DNA of 64,000 bases from Streptomyces sp. 135. GTDB taxonomy: Bacteria; Actinomycetota; Actinomycetes; Streptomycetales; Streptomycetaceae. The translations under genes were made by a program, and so were the position numbers. Positions 8,809-17,285 of the stretch are shown here, piece by piece. The notes under the pieces were generated by a model that was not told the DNA's origin, did no database searches, and was given only the letters and a program-made list of their open reading frames with translations. Numbering within the stretch: the first letter of the stretch is position 1; every line of letters starts with the position of its first letter. The stretch lies in the NCBI RefSeq assembly GCF_020026305.1, contig NZ_CP075691.1, positions 1,674,001 to 1,738,000 on the forward strand. The letters run 5' to 3'.

Positions 8809-9855
8809 GGTGCCCGGCAGCTCCCCCGCCGCCACCTCCAGTACGCCGCGCTCCGTGACCAGCGCCGTCACCAGGGAGCCCGGAGTCACGTCGAAGGCGG
8901 GGTTGTGGCCGCGCGAGGCCGCCGGGGCCGTGCGGACGCCGGACCACTCCAACACCTCGTCCTCGCCGCGCAGTTCGATGGGGATGCCGTCGCCCGAGGC
9001 CGTGCCGAGGTCCACCGTCGTGGTGGGCGCCGCCACCATGAACGGGATGCCCGCGTGCGCGCACGCCAGGGCGACGGCGACCGTGCCGACCTTGTTGGCC
9101 GTGTCGCCGTTGGCGGCGATGCGGTCCGCCCCGACGATCGCCGCGTCGACCTCGCCGCGCAGGATCGTGCCGGCCGCGGCGCCGTCGGCCTGGACGTAGT
9201 GCGGGATGCCCTCCTGGACGAGTTCCCAGGCGGTCAGGCGCGCGCCTTGGAGCAGGGGGCGCGTTTCGTCGGCGTACACCGCCTCGATGCGGCCCCGGGC
9301 GTGGAGTTCGCGGATGACACCGAGGGCGGTGCCCCAGCCCGCCGTGGCGAGGGCGCCGGTGTTGCAGTGGGTGAGGACGCGCAAGGGGCGGTCTCCCTTC
9401 GGGGCGACGCGCTTGAGGAGCCAGTCCGCGCCGTGCGCGCCCATCGCGTGGTTGGCGTCCAGGTCCTCGCGGACGACCGCGTCGGCCTCCGCGAGGACCG
9501 CGGCGATGCCCTCGTCGACGCGCGCCGCCACGCGGTCCACGCACACCATGAGGTTCACGGCGGTGGGCCTGGCCGCGCGGACGCGGGCGATCTCGGCGTC
9601 CAGGCGGGCGCGGTCCCAGCCGTCGCGCTCCGCCTGCGCCATGGCGAGCGCCACTCCGTACGCGCCCGCGGCGCCGATCGCGGGAGCCCCGCGGACGACG
9701 AGGCGCACGACCGCGTCGATCAGCGCGTCGACCGTCGTGACGTCGAGCCGTTCCAGCGCGTGCGGAAGGGCCGTCTGGTCGATGAGGGACAGGCACGGCG
9801 CGCCGTCCTCCGCGGCGGCCGTCCATGTCACGGCGCGCAGGTCCTGGCTGTTCAT
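8797..9855 (-). CDS. mtnA: S-methyl-5-thioribose-1-phosphate isomerase
   Basis: Isomerises methylthioribose 1-phosphate to methylthioribulose 1-phosphate, the entry step feeding MtnB. The 352-residue protein of the eIF2B-like family has VRGAPAIGAAGAYGVALA near residue 54, the catalytic Cys in VLTHCNTGALAT near 163 and the catalytic Asp in AIVGADRIAANGD near 241. It is transcribed toward mtnB and divergent from the nucleoside-transport operon. Its C-terminus lies inside the triplicated repeat, so the last few residues may vary among relatives. Confidence 0.95.
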   Translation of the reverse strand: MNSQDLRAVTWTAAAEDGAPCLSLIDQTALPHALERLDVTTVDALIDAVVRLVVRGAPAIGAAGAYGVALAMAQAERDGWDRARLDAEIARVRAARPTAVNLMVCVDRVAARVDEGIAAVLAEADAVVREDLDANHAMGAHGADWLLKRVAPKGDRPLRVLTHCNTGALATAGWGTALGVIRELHARGRIEAVYADETRPLLQGARLTAWELVQEGIPHYVQADGAAAGTILRGEVDAAIVGADRIAANGDTANKVGTVAVALACAHAGIPFMVAAPTTTVDLGTASGDGIPIELRGEDEVLEWSGVRTAPAASRGHNPAFDVTPGSLVTALVTERGVLEVAAGELPGTHLR

Positions 9856-9974
9856 GTGCTCAACTCCGAATGAATGGGGGCGATTCCGGCCACGGGAGGA
9901 GGGGTGCCGTCACCGTACCTGACGTGCGCGAACCACATTTCGAGACGTTCGTGCGGGTGTCCGAAACCCGGTGC

Positions 9975-10010
9975 TACTCTCACCGCCACCCAGGACAGAT
10001 CGGTCCGATC
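9975..10010 (+). promoter_or_regulatory. Candidate promoter and operator of the nucleoside-import operon
   Basis: TACTCT at 9975-9980 resembles a -10 box. The perfect 13-bp inverted repeat GATCGG-T-CCGATC at 9998-10010 lies between it and the leader ORF start at 10032. That is the position of a repressor site. Which regulator binds is unknown; the FadR-type gene at 18747 is the nearest candidate. Confidence 0.4.
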
Positions 10011-10031
10011 CATGGCGTGAGGAGGCAGCCC

Positions 10032-10130
10032 ATGACCGCGACACTCGCCGCGCCGCGCTGCCCCGCCGTGTCCTGCGGCCGTCACACGTGTGGCCGCCGA
10101 ATGTGTGGCTGTCGCCGCTGTTCTCGCTGA
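10032..10130 (+). CDS. Cys-rich 32-residue leader peptide
   Basis: This short ORF starts with ATG seven bases after a GGAGG ribosome site and ends 77 bp before the lipoprotein gene. The peptide has 6 Cys and 7 Arg among 32 residues, with the Cys clustered in its second half (CGRRMCGCRRCSR). Four of the six Cys codons are TGT, the rare choice in this GC-rich genome. A hairpin follows at 10168-10186. The layout resembles a translation-dependent attenuator that senses charged Cys-tRNA, fitting a sulfur-nucleoside operon. A small metal-binding peptide is the alternative. No homologue is recognised. Confidence 0.55.
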   Translation: MTATLAAPRCPAVSCGRHTCGRRMCGCRRCSR

Positions 10131-10167
10131 GCGACGCCGCTCACGCACGTACGACTCTCCCGCCACC

Positions 10168-10186
10168 GCCCGGGCCGCTCCCGGGC
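10168..10186 (+). promoter_or_regulatory. Hairpin between leader ORF and transporter genes
   Basis: GCCCGGG (10168-10174), loop CCGCT, CCCGGGC (10180-10186) form a perfect 7-bp stem, 38 bp after the leader stop and 22 bp before the lipoprotein start. It could be the attenuator or a site masking the ribosome start. No U tract follows. Confidence 0.4.
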
Positions 10187-10207
10187 ACCTCCACGAAGGC
10201 GCTCCTC

Positions 10208-11266
10208 ATGTCCTTGCGTACGCGTACGTCCCCGAGGCTCACCGCCGCCACCGCCGGCGTCGTCTGTGCCGCGCTCCTCGCCACCGGCTGCAACGCCGCC
10301 GCCAAGGGCGGGGACGCGGGCAAGGGCGGGGGCGGCAAGACGTTCACGCTCGTCACGCCCGACCCGGTCGCCCAGAACGAGTTCCTCAAACTGGCCGTCA
10401 CCGGGGTGCGGGCCGCGGCGAGGGCGCAGGGCGGCTCGCAGAAGGTCTTCCAGAGCAGCGACAACGGCTCGCGCCAGCAGAACGTCGCCTCGGCCGTGGA
10501 CGCCGCGCCCGACGTCGTGGCGCTGGTCGGCTTCGAGTTCGCGGACATCGTGGCGCAGCAGGCCGAGGCGCATCCGAAGCAGCGGTTCCTGCTCGTCGAC
10601 GCGTGCACGAAGAAGACGTACGAGAACGTCACGTGCGCCGTGTTCCGCGAGCACGAGGCGGTGTACCTGGCGGGTGCCGAGGCCGGGTTGCTCACCGAGA
10701 GCGGGAAGGTGGGGGCCGTCGACGTGCTCGACACCCCGCAGTTCCGGCGGTACAGCGAGCCGTTCGCGGCGGGCGCGAAGAAGGTGAACCCGAAGGTGAG
10801 CGCCCGGACGCTGTTCGTGGGCGGGCAGTCGCCGTTCAACGACGCGGCGCGCGCCAAGGACCAGGCGGCGACGCTCCGTTCGGGCGGGGCCGACCAGGTG
10901 ATGGCCGCCGCCGCGGGCGGCAACACGGGCGTCTTCCAGGCGGCGAAGGACAAGGGCTTTGCGGCGTACGGCGTGGACGCCAACCAGTGCCCGGGCAGCC
11001 CGGGTGTCGTCGTCGACAACGTACTGAAGAAGACCGACGTCGCCGTGGAGAAGGGCATCGCGCAGATCCTCGACGGCAAGGGCGGCACCACGGTGTCGTA
11101 CGGCCTCAAAGAGGGCGGTATGTCGCTGACCGGTCTGGAGCCGGGGGTAGCCGGCTCCAAGTGCCTGATCGCGAAGCCCGCCCACAAGGACGTGCTGACG
11201 CGCGTCGAGAAGCTGCGTGACGCGATCGTCGCCGGGAAGCTGACCGTCGATGACCCCGCCGCCTGA
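10208..11266 (+). CDS. BMP-family nucleoside-binding lipoprotein of an ABC importer
   Basis: The extracytoplasmic solute receptor of a purine-nucleoside-type importer. The 352-residue protein starts MSLRTRTSPR, followed by a hydrophobic stretch and the lipobox LATGC, giving a lipid-anchored Cys near residue 28. BMP-family segments include NEFLKLAVTGVR, VGFEFADIV, and GEEG-type loops replaced here by AGAEAGLLTESGKVG. The mature N-terminus is Gly/Lys rich. The gene overlaps the ATPase gene by 17 bp. Substrate is inferred from the family (PnrA/BmpA-like receptors bind nucleosides) and from the downstream phosphorylase and deaminase. Confidence 0.85.
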   Translation: MSLRTRTSPRLTAATAGVVCAALLATGCNAAAKGGDAGKGGGGKTFTLVTPDPVAQNEFLKLAVTGVRAAARAQGGSQKVFQSSDNGSRQQNVASAVDAAPDVVALVGFEFADIVAQQAEAHPKQRFLLVDACTKKTYENVTCAVFREHEAVYLAGAEAGLLTESGKVGAVDVLDTPQFRRYSEPFAAGAKKVNPKVSARTLFVGGQSPFNDAARAKDQAATLRSGGADQVMAAAAGGNTGVFQAAKDKGFAAYGVDANQCPGSPGVVVDNVLKKTDVAVEKGIAQILDGKGGTTVSYGLKEGGMSLTGLEPGVAGSKCLIAKPAHKDVLTRVEKLRDAIVAGKLTVDDPAA

Positions 11267-13088
11267 GGGCACCGGCGGCGCGCCCGCCGTCGAACTGCGG
11301 GGCATCACCAAGGAGTTCCCCGGCACGCTTGCCAACGACCGGGTCGACCTGACGGTCCGGCGCGGTGAGATCCACGCGCTGATGGGCGAGAACGGCGCGG
11401 GCAAGTCCACGCTGATGTCCGTCCTGTACGGCCTCCAGCGGCCGGACGCGGGGCAGGTCCTGCTGGACGGTCGCGAGGTGTCCTTCGCGAGCCCGAGCGA
11501 GGCGATCGCGGCCGGGCTCGGGATGGTGCACCAGAGCTTCAAGCTCTTCCCGTCCTTCACGGTCGCGGAGAACGTCGTCTTCGCCGCCGAGCCGCGCCGG
11601 TTCGGTCTCACCGACCGCCGGGAGGCGCTGCGGCGGGTGGCGGCGCTCGCGGAGGAGCACGGGCTGGCCGTCGATCCGGCGGCGAAGGTCGGGGACCTGC
11701 CGGTCGGCGTGCGCCAGCGCGTGGAGATCCTCAAACTCCTTTACCGGGGCGCCCGTACGCTCATCCTGGACGAGCCGACGGCCGTGCTGACGCCCGCCGA
11801 GGCGGACGCGCTCTTCGGCGTGCTGCGCTCCCTCGCCACCGAGGGCCGCACCGTCCTGCTGGTCACGCACAAGCTGCGCGAGGTCATGGAGGGCAGTGAC
11901 GCGGTGACCGTGCTGCGGGACGGGCGGGTGGCGGCGCGCATGCGGACCGCCGAGACGAGCGCGGACGGCATCGCGGCGGCCATGACGGGGCGCGCGGTGG
12001 AGCTGGACCGGACGCATCCGGTGGGCGCGCCGGGCGCCGAGGTCCTGTCGGTCTCCGGGCTGACGGCGGCCGGGGTGCGGGACGTCTCGCTCACGGTCCG
12101 CGCCGGGGAGATCGTCGGCGTGGCCGGGGTCGCGGGCAACGGCCAGTCGGAGCTGATCGAGGCGGTCACCGGCCTGCGGCCGCTGACGGCGGGGCGCGTC
12201 ACGCTCGCCGGGCGGGACGTCACGGACGCGACGGTGGCGGGACGGCGTGCGGCGGGTCTCGCGTACGTCCCCGAGGACCGCTCGGCGGTCGGCACGGCGC
12301 CGGGGGCGACGATCGCGGAGAACCTCGCCATGGGCCACCACCGCGGGCACGGCGTGCTCCGCCCGGCCTGGCTCCGCGCGCATGCGCGGGCCCTGATCGA
12401 ACGCTTCGGCATCAAGGCGGCGTCGACCGGGCACGCGGCCCGGTCCCTGTCGGGCGGCAACCTGCAAAAGCTGGTCATCGGCCGTGAACTCGCCCATGAC
12501 TCCCCGCTGTTGGTCGTCGAGCAGCCCACGCGGGGCGTGGACATCGGCGCCGTGCAGACGATCCACGACCACCTGATCGCCCACCGCGACGCGGGCCACG
12601 CGGTCCTGCTGGTCTCCGCGGAGCTGAGCGAGATCCGCTCTCTCGCGGACCGGGTCCTCGTGATGTACGAGGGCGAGGTCGTGGCGGAGTACGCGCGCGC
12701 GGAGGCGGACGAGAGGACGCTGGGGCTGACGATGGCGGGAGCGGGGCGCTGCGCGGGCGGCGGGAGGGGCGACAGCGGAAGTGACGGCGGCGGAAGCGGC
12801 CGGGGCGGCAACAGCGACAGCGACGGTGGCCGGGGCAGCGGAAGCGACACCGGAAGCGCCGGCCGCCAGGCCGCCGGCGTCCCAACGCCCGGCGGTGTGG
12901 TCTCGCCCGTGCCGCGGCCAGCCCCTAGCCCGCGGCGGCAAGCGTCCACCGGGGCCGTGGACCGCCCAAGCGCCGCACCACCCGCGGACAAGCCCGCCGA
13001 GGCCCAGCCCACGCCTGCGCCTGCGCCCGCACGCCCGCCTGCGCCCACGGCCACGCCCACGCCCACGCCCCCGAAGGAGGCCCCCTGA
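11250..13088 (+). CDS. Nucleoside ABC importer ATPase, double NBD, with long low-complexity tail
   Basis: Energises the importer from the cytoplasmic side. Of 612 residues, the first 490 or so form two nucleotide-binding domains. NBD1 has Walker A GENGAGKST near residue 46 and Walker B TLILDEPTAVL near 170. NBD2 has the degenerate P-loop GVAGNGQSE near 294 and a good signature, LSGGNLQKLVIGRE, near 403, as is usual for this family. From about residue 493 the protein runs into roughly 120 residues of Gly/Ser/Asp and then Pro/Ala/Thr low complexity (ending TPTPPKEAP), absent from ordinary relatives of about 500 residues. Confidence 0.88.
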   Translation: MTPPPEGTGGAPAVELRGITKEFPGTLANDRVDLTVRRGEIHALMGENGAGKSTLMSVLYGLQRPDAGQVLLDGREVSFASPSEAIAAGLGMVHQSFKLFPSFTVAENVVFAAEPRRFGLTDRREALRRVAALAEEHGLAVDPAAKVGDLPVGVRQRVEILKLLYRGARTLILDEPTAVLTPAEADALFGVLRSLATEGRTVLLVTHKLREVMEGSDAVTVLRDGRVAARMRTAETSADGIAAAMTGRAVELDRTHPVGAPGAEVLSVSGLTAAGVRDVSLTVRAGEIVGVAGVAGNGQSELIEAVTGLRPLTAGRVTLAGRDVTDATVAGRRAAGLAYVPEDRSAVGTAPGATIAENLAMGHHRGHGVLRPAWLRAHARALIERFGIKAASTGHAARSLSGGNLQKLVIGRELAHDSPLLVVEQPTRGVDIGAVQTIHDHLIAHRDAGHAVLLVSAELSEIRSLADRVLVMYEGEVVAEYARAEADERTLGLTMAGAGRCAGGGRGDSGSDGGGSGRGGNSDSDGGRGSGSDTGSAGRQAAGVPTPGGVVSPVPRPAPSPRRQASTGAVDRPSAAPPADKPAEAQPTPAPAPARPPAPTATPTPTPPKEAP

Positions 13089-13089
13089 C

Positions 13090-14163
13090 ATGGCCGTTCA
13101 GAGTTCGGTCGCCGGGCGCGCGGGCGCGGCCCGCGTGCTGCGTTCCTCCGCGCTGCACTCCGTCGTCGCCGCCGTGCTCGTCGGTGCGCTGTTCCTCGTC
13201 GGGACCGGCGCCGACCCCGTGGGGGCGTACGGCTCCGTCATCAGCGGGGCCCTCGGGCCCGACGGCATCGGGTCCACGCTGACGACCGGCACCAGCATCC
13301 TCGGGCTCGCCGTGGCGCTCGCCCTGCCGATGCGGGCGGGGCTGCTGAACCTCGGCGGTGACGGCCAGTTGGTGCTCGGCGGGATCGCCGCCGCGGCCAC
13401 CGGGCTCTACGTCCCACTGCCCGCGCCGCTCGCCGTGGCCGCCGCGCTGCTCGCCGGGATGCTGGCCGGCGGCGCCTACGCCGCGCTCGCCGCCGTCTGC
13501 CAGAACCGGTTCGGCGTACCGCTGCTGGTGAGCAGCCTGCTGCTCGGTTATCCCGCGATGTCGTTCGCCTCCTACCTCGCGCGTTTCCCGCTCAAGGAGG
13601 ACGGTTCCAGCCTGCCGCAGACCAGGCGGCTGCCGGACGGTGTCGCGCTGCCCGCCTTCGGCTCCTCGACGGTCACCGTGGGGCTCGTGCTCGTCGCGCT
13701 CGCCGCCGCGGTGTTCGCCTTCGCGGACGCCCGCACCGCCACGGGCTACGAGATCCGCATGACGGGGCTCAATCCGCGCTTCGCGGCGTACGCGGGCGTC
13801 GACAGGCCGCGCCTGACGCTGCGGCTGATGGGCCTGTCGGGGGCGGTCGCCGGGCTGGTCGGCGCGATCGGGGTGCTCAGCTTCCCGTACCGCTTCATCG
13901 ACGGCTCGCTGACGGCCGCCGGACACACGTGGACGGGGCTCACCGCCGCGCTGCTCGCCTCCGCCGCGCCGCTCGGCACAGCGCTCGCCGCGCTGTTCTT
14001 CGCCGCGCTCGACGTCGGCGGGCTCGCCATGGAGCGGGCCACCGAGGTGCCGCGGGAGCTGACCCAGGTGCTTCAGGCCGTCGTCATCGTCTTCCTCGCC
14101 GCGCGCCTCCAGCTGACGTGGCGGCGCGCCACCAAGGCCGCACGCCGTAAGGGGGACCTGTGA
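13090..14163 (+). CDS. Nucleoside ABC importer permease 1
   Basis: The first of two membrane subunits (BPD_transp_2 family) forming the import channel. The 357-residue protein has about eight to ten hydrophobic segments and the cytoplasmic coupling region TGYEIRMTGLNPRFAAYAG near residue 220, which is typical of YufP/NupB-type permeases. The ATG at 13090 lies just after the ATPase stop with a GGAGG ribosome site inside the ATPase end. Its stop overlaps the next start by one base. Confidence 0.88.
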   Translation: MAVQSSVAGRAGAARVLRSSALHSVVAAVLVGALFLVGTGADPVGAYGSVISGALGPDGIGSTLTTGTSILGLAVALALPMRAGLLNLGGDGQLVLGGIAAAATGLYVPLPAPLAVAAALLAGMLAGGAYAALAAVCQNRFGVPLLVSSLLLGYPAMSFASYLARFPLKEDGSSLPQTRRLPDGVALPAFGSSTVTVGLVLVALAAAVFAFADARTATGYEIRMTGLNPRFAAYAGVDRPRLTLRLMGLSGAVAGLVGAIGVLSFPYRFIDGSLTAAGHTWTGLTAALLASAAPLGTALAALFFAALDVGGLAMERATEVPRELTQVLQAVVIVFLAARLQLTWRRATKAARRKGDL

Positions 14164-15128
14164 TGTCCGTCGACTCCGCGCTGTTCCACTCGGCGCTGCT
14201 CGCCCTCACCCCGATCTTGCTCGCCGCGCTCGGCGGCGCGATCTGCGAGCGGGCGGGCGTGTTCAACATCGGCCTCGAAGGCATGATGCTGATCGGCTGC
14301 TTCAGCGCGGTCGCGGGCAGCTGGTCCACCGGCAGCGCGTGGCTCGGTGTCCTGTTCGGCGCCCTCTCCTCGGCGGCGTACGCGATGATCCTCGCCGTGG
14401 GAACCATCACGCTGCGCGGTGACGCCGTCGTCCTCGGGGTCGCGCTCAACCTCCTGGCCGTCGGCCTGACCGGGTTCCTGCTGCGTACGGTCTTCGGCGT
14501 GCAGGGCACCTTCTCCGACCCGCAGCTGGCGGGCCTCGGCGACATCGGCCTGCCGGGTCTGGAGGCCGTCCCCTTCGTCGGGCCGGCGCTTTCCGGCCAC
14601 TCCCCTCTCGTGTACGTGTCGTGGGCGGCCGTTGCCGTCGCGGCCGTGTTCCTCTCCCGGCACCCGTGGGGGCTGCGGCTCCGCGGGGTGGGCGAGGCGC
14701 CGGACGCGGCGGCGACGCTCGGCGTGAGCCCGGCCAAGTACCGTTACGCGGCCGTGCTCACCAGCGGCGTCCTGTGCGGTCTCGCGGGCGCTCAACTCGC
14801 CCTCGGAAACGTCACGTTGTTCTCGGAGAACATGACGGCGGGGCGCGGCTGGATCGCCGTGGTCGCGGTCATGCTGGGCCGGGCGCTGCCGCTCGGCGTG
14901 CTGCTCGCCGCGCTGCTCTTCGGGGTCGCGGAGGCGGTCGGCTTCCGGCTCCAGGGCAACGGCCTGCCGCAGCAGGCGACCGACGCCGCCCCCTACGTGG
15001 TGACCCTCATCGCCCTCTTCCTGTCCACGGCGCGCCGCAAGCGGCGTAAGCGCCTCAAGTCCGTGGGGCCCAAGGCCGGGGGCTCGGCGCCCCGGGACCC
15101 CGAGCCCCTGGTAGGAGCCTCCTCATGA
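14163..15128 (+). CDS. Nucleoside ABC importer permease 2
   Basis: The second membrane subunit (BPD_transp_2), 321 residues, pairing with the preceding permease. Early hydrophobic segments carry the family hallmark ICERAGVFNIGLEGMMLIG near residue 30. The coupling loop GEAPDAAATLGVSPAKYR lies near 177. I preferred the ATG at 14163 to the GTG one codon earlier. Its end overlaps the phosphorylase start by 4 bp. Confidence 0.88.
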   Translation: MSVDSALFHSALLALTPILLAALGGAICERAGVFNIGLEGMMLIGCFSAVAGSWSTGSAWLGVLFGALSSAAYAMILAVGTITLRGDAVVLGVALNLLAVGLTGFLLRTVFGVQGTFSDPQLAGLGDIGLPGLEAVPFVGPALSGHSPLVYVSWAAVAVAAVFLSRHPWGLRLRGVGEAPDAAATLGVSPAKYRYAAVLTSGVLCGLAGAQLALGNVTLFSENMTAGRGWIAVVAVMLGRALPLGVLLAALLFGVAEAVGFRLQGNGLPQQATDAAPYVVTLIALFLSTARRKRRKRLKSVGPKAGGSAPRDPEPLVGASS

Positions 15129-15895
15129 CGTCGCTCACCGACGCCCTGCCCATCACCCGCGTCCCGCGCACCGGGCTGCCCGCCCAGGCCGTCGTGGTCG
15201 GCGACCCGGGCCGCGCGGCCGCCGTCGCCGATCTGCTGTCCGACGCCAAGGAGGTGTCGTACCACCGTGAGTACCGCACCTTCACCGGCACCTGGCAGGG
15301 CACGGAGGTCGTCGTCTCCTCGCACGGCGTCGGCGCCCCCGGCGCGATCCTGCTCTTCCAGGAGCTCGCCGAGGCGGGCGTCCGCACGATGGTGCGGCTC
15401 GGCACGGCGGGCGCGATCCGCCCCGGCATCCGCGACGGCGACCTGGTCATCGCGGACGCGGCGGTACGCGACGACGGCGTGACCCAGCAGCTGATCCCCG
15501 CCGAGTACCCGGCGTTCTCCGCCCCGGAGGCGGTCATCGCCCTGGAGCGCGCGGCGCGGGCGGCCGGCGCCCCCTACCACCGGGGCGTGGTGTGGACGCG
15601 GGCCGCGTTCCAGCCGGGCTTCCTGCCGCTGCCCGGCGAGGCGTACACGGCCGCCGGGATCGCCGCCATCGAGATGGAGCTGTCCGCGCTGTACGTCTTC
15701 GCCTCCACGCACGGCCTGACGGCGGGCGGCGCGCTGGTGGTGGACGGCGCGAACGCGGACGAACTCGTCGCCGAGGACGCGCCGTTCTCGACGAGCGGCT
15801 ACGACCCGCACCGCGACGTGGTGGCCGAAGGGGTCGACCGGGGCGCCCGGATAGCCTTGGACGCGCTGCGTCTGCTGGCCGCGGCCGAGCACTGA
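15125..15895 (+). CDS. Nucleoside phosphorylase (PNP/UDP family 1)
   Basis: Phosphorolyses a nucleoside to a free base and a pentose 1-phosphate. The 256-residue protein has the phosphate-binding start VVVGDPGRAA near residue 25, HREYRTFTG, the HGVGAPGAILLFQELAEAG run near 70, RLGTAGAIRPGIRDGDLVI near 96, and the ribose-contacting EMELSALYV near 180. It is closest in feel to uridine phosphorylase. Between an importer and an MTA-deaminase-like gene it may act on methylthioinosine to give methylthioribose 1-phosphate for MtnA. That substrate is inference; uridine or inosine are alternatives. Confidence 0.85.
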   Translation: MTSLTDALPITRVPRTGLPAQAVVVGDPGRAAAVADLLSDAKEVSYHREYRTFTGTWQGTEVVVSSHGVGAPGAILLFQELAEAGVRTMVRLGTAGAIRPGIRDGDLVIADAAVRDDGVTQQLIPAEYPAFSAPEAVIALERAARAAGAPYHRGVVWTRAAFQPGFLPLPGEAYTAAGIAAIEMELSALYVFASTHGLTAGGALVVDGANADELVAEDAPFSTSGYDPHRDVVAEGVDRGARIALDALRLLAAAEH

Positions 15896-15929
15896 CGTCC
15901 GACCCCGGCGACCAGGGAGAACAGAACCC

Positions 15930-17285
15930 ATGCAGCTCACCGACCTGCCCGCCCAGGCCCGCGGCGGCTCCCTCGACCTGCTGGTGCACGGCGGCGACGT
16001 GCTGACCGTCGACGCCTCGGGCACGGTCGTCGCGGACGGCGCGGTGGCGGTCCGGGACGGCCGGATCGTCGAGGTGGGCCCCGCCGGGCGGCTGCGCGCA
16101 GCGTACGAGGCCGCCGAGGAGATCGACGCCCAAGGCTGCCTCGTGCTGCCGGGTCTCATCAACACCCACACGCACCTCGCGATGAACCTCATGCGGGGCA
16201 TCGCCGACGACGTCACCCTCCAGGGCTTCCTGGCCCGCGTGATCCCGCGCGAGGCCGCGATCCTCTCCCCCACCACGGTGACGGCCGCCCTCGGCGCCGC
16301 GATCGCCGAATCGGTGCGGGGCGGGGTGACCACCGCCCTCGACATGTACTGGTTCCACGAGGCGGCCGAGTCGGTGGCGCGCGAGGCCGGGTGGCGGCTG
16401 CTGACCGGGCCGACGTTCATGGACGTGCCGGGCCCGCCGGACGGCCGCGCCTACGCGGAGCGCGCCGGCTGGGCGGCGGCCGACCTGAAGTCCCGTACGC
16501 CCCCGCCGGGTACCCGCCCCGTCGTCTTCGCGCACTCCGCGTACACGCTGGACCCCGCGCAGCTGACGGAGATATCCGCGCTGGCCCGCGAGCACGGCGC
16601 GCTGCTGCACCTGCACGCCGCCGAGAACGCGGGCGAGGTGGCGATGGTCACCGAGCGGCACGGCATGCGCCCGGTGGAGCTGCTCGACTCGCTCGGCGTC
16701 CTCGGCCCCGACACGCTGCTCGCGCACGCCGTCGACCTCACGGACGCGGAGATCGTGACGCTGGCCCGCACCGGTACGGCCGTCGCGCACTGCCCGGTGT
16801 CCAACCTCAAGCTGGGCTGCGGCATCGCGCGCGTACCGGAGCTGCTCGACGCGGGCGTCACGGTGGGCCTCGGCACGGACGGCGCCGTGAGCTCCAACAC
16901 ACTCGATCTGCTGGGCGCGGTGAAGATGGCCGCGCTGGTGCACAAGGCCGGCGGCGACCCCACGGCGGTCGGCGCCGAGCAGGCCGTACGGATGGCGACC
17001 ATCGAGTCGGCGCGGGCGCTCGGTCTCGACGCTCAACTGGGCTCGCTGGAGGCGGGCAAGCGCGCCGACCTCGTCGTCGTCGACCTGGACCGGCCGCACC
17101 TCGCGCCCCGGCACGACCCCTGGTCGACGCTCGCGTACGCCGCCACGGCCGCGGACGTGCGGGACACCGTCGTCGACGGGCGGATTCTGATGCGCGGGCG
17201 CACCCTGCGTACGCTGGACGAACCGGCTGTCCTGCGCGCCCTGCGGGACGCGGCGACCGACCCCGAAGTGACGAGCACCGTATGA
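15930..17285 (+). CDS. Amidohydrolase, 5'-methylthioadenosine/S-adenosylhomocysteine deaminase type
   Basis: A metal-dependent hydrolase of the MtaD/TrzA-like group, which deaminate the adenine ring of MTA or SAH. The 451-residue protein has the beta-sandwich start, then the metal motif NTHTHLAMNLMRG near residue 71. Further features are HLHAAENAGEV near 228, the metal His in LLAHAVDLTD, and the metal Asp in LGTDGAVSSNTLDLL near 312. Deamination of MTA to methylthioinosine would feed the upstream phosphorylase. Related guanine or chlorohydrolase activities cannot be excluded. Its stop overlaps the next start by 4 bp. Confidence 0.85.
   Translation: MQLTDLPAQARGGSLDLLVHGGDVLTVDASGTVVADGAVAVRDGRIVEVGPAGRLRAAYEAAEEIDAQGCLVLPGLINTHTHLAMNLMRGIADDVTLQGFLARVIPREAAILSPTTVTAALGAAIAESVRGGVTTALDMYWFHEAAESVAREAGWRLLTGPTFMDVPGPPDGRAYAERAGWAAADLKSRTPPPGTRPVVFAHSAYTLDPAQLTEISALAREHGALLHLHAAENAGEVAMVTERHGMRPVELLDSLGVLGPDTLLAHAVDLTDAEIVTLARTGTAVAHCPVSNLKLGCGIARVPELLDAGVTVGLGTDGAVSSNTLDLLGAVKMAALVHKAGGDPTAVGAEQAVRMATIESARALGLDAQLGSLEAGKRADLVVVDLDRPHLAPRHDPWSTLAYAATAADVRDTVVDGRILMRGRTLRTLDEPAVLRALRDAATDPEVTSTV

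Noticed and set aside
9998..10010. Same operator as at 18702-18712 for the FadR-type regulator
   Set aside because: GATCGGTCCGATC and ACATCGGATGT share only a short core, so a common regulator is not supported by sequence alone.
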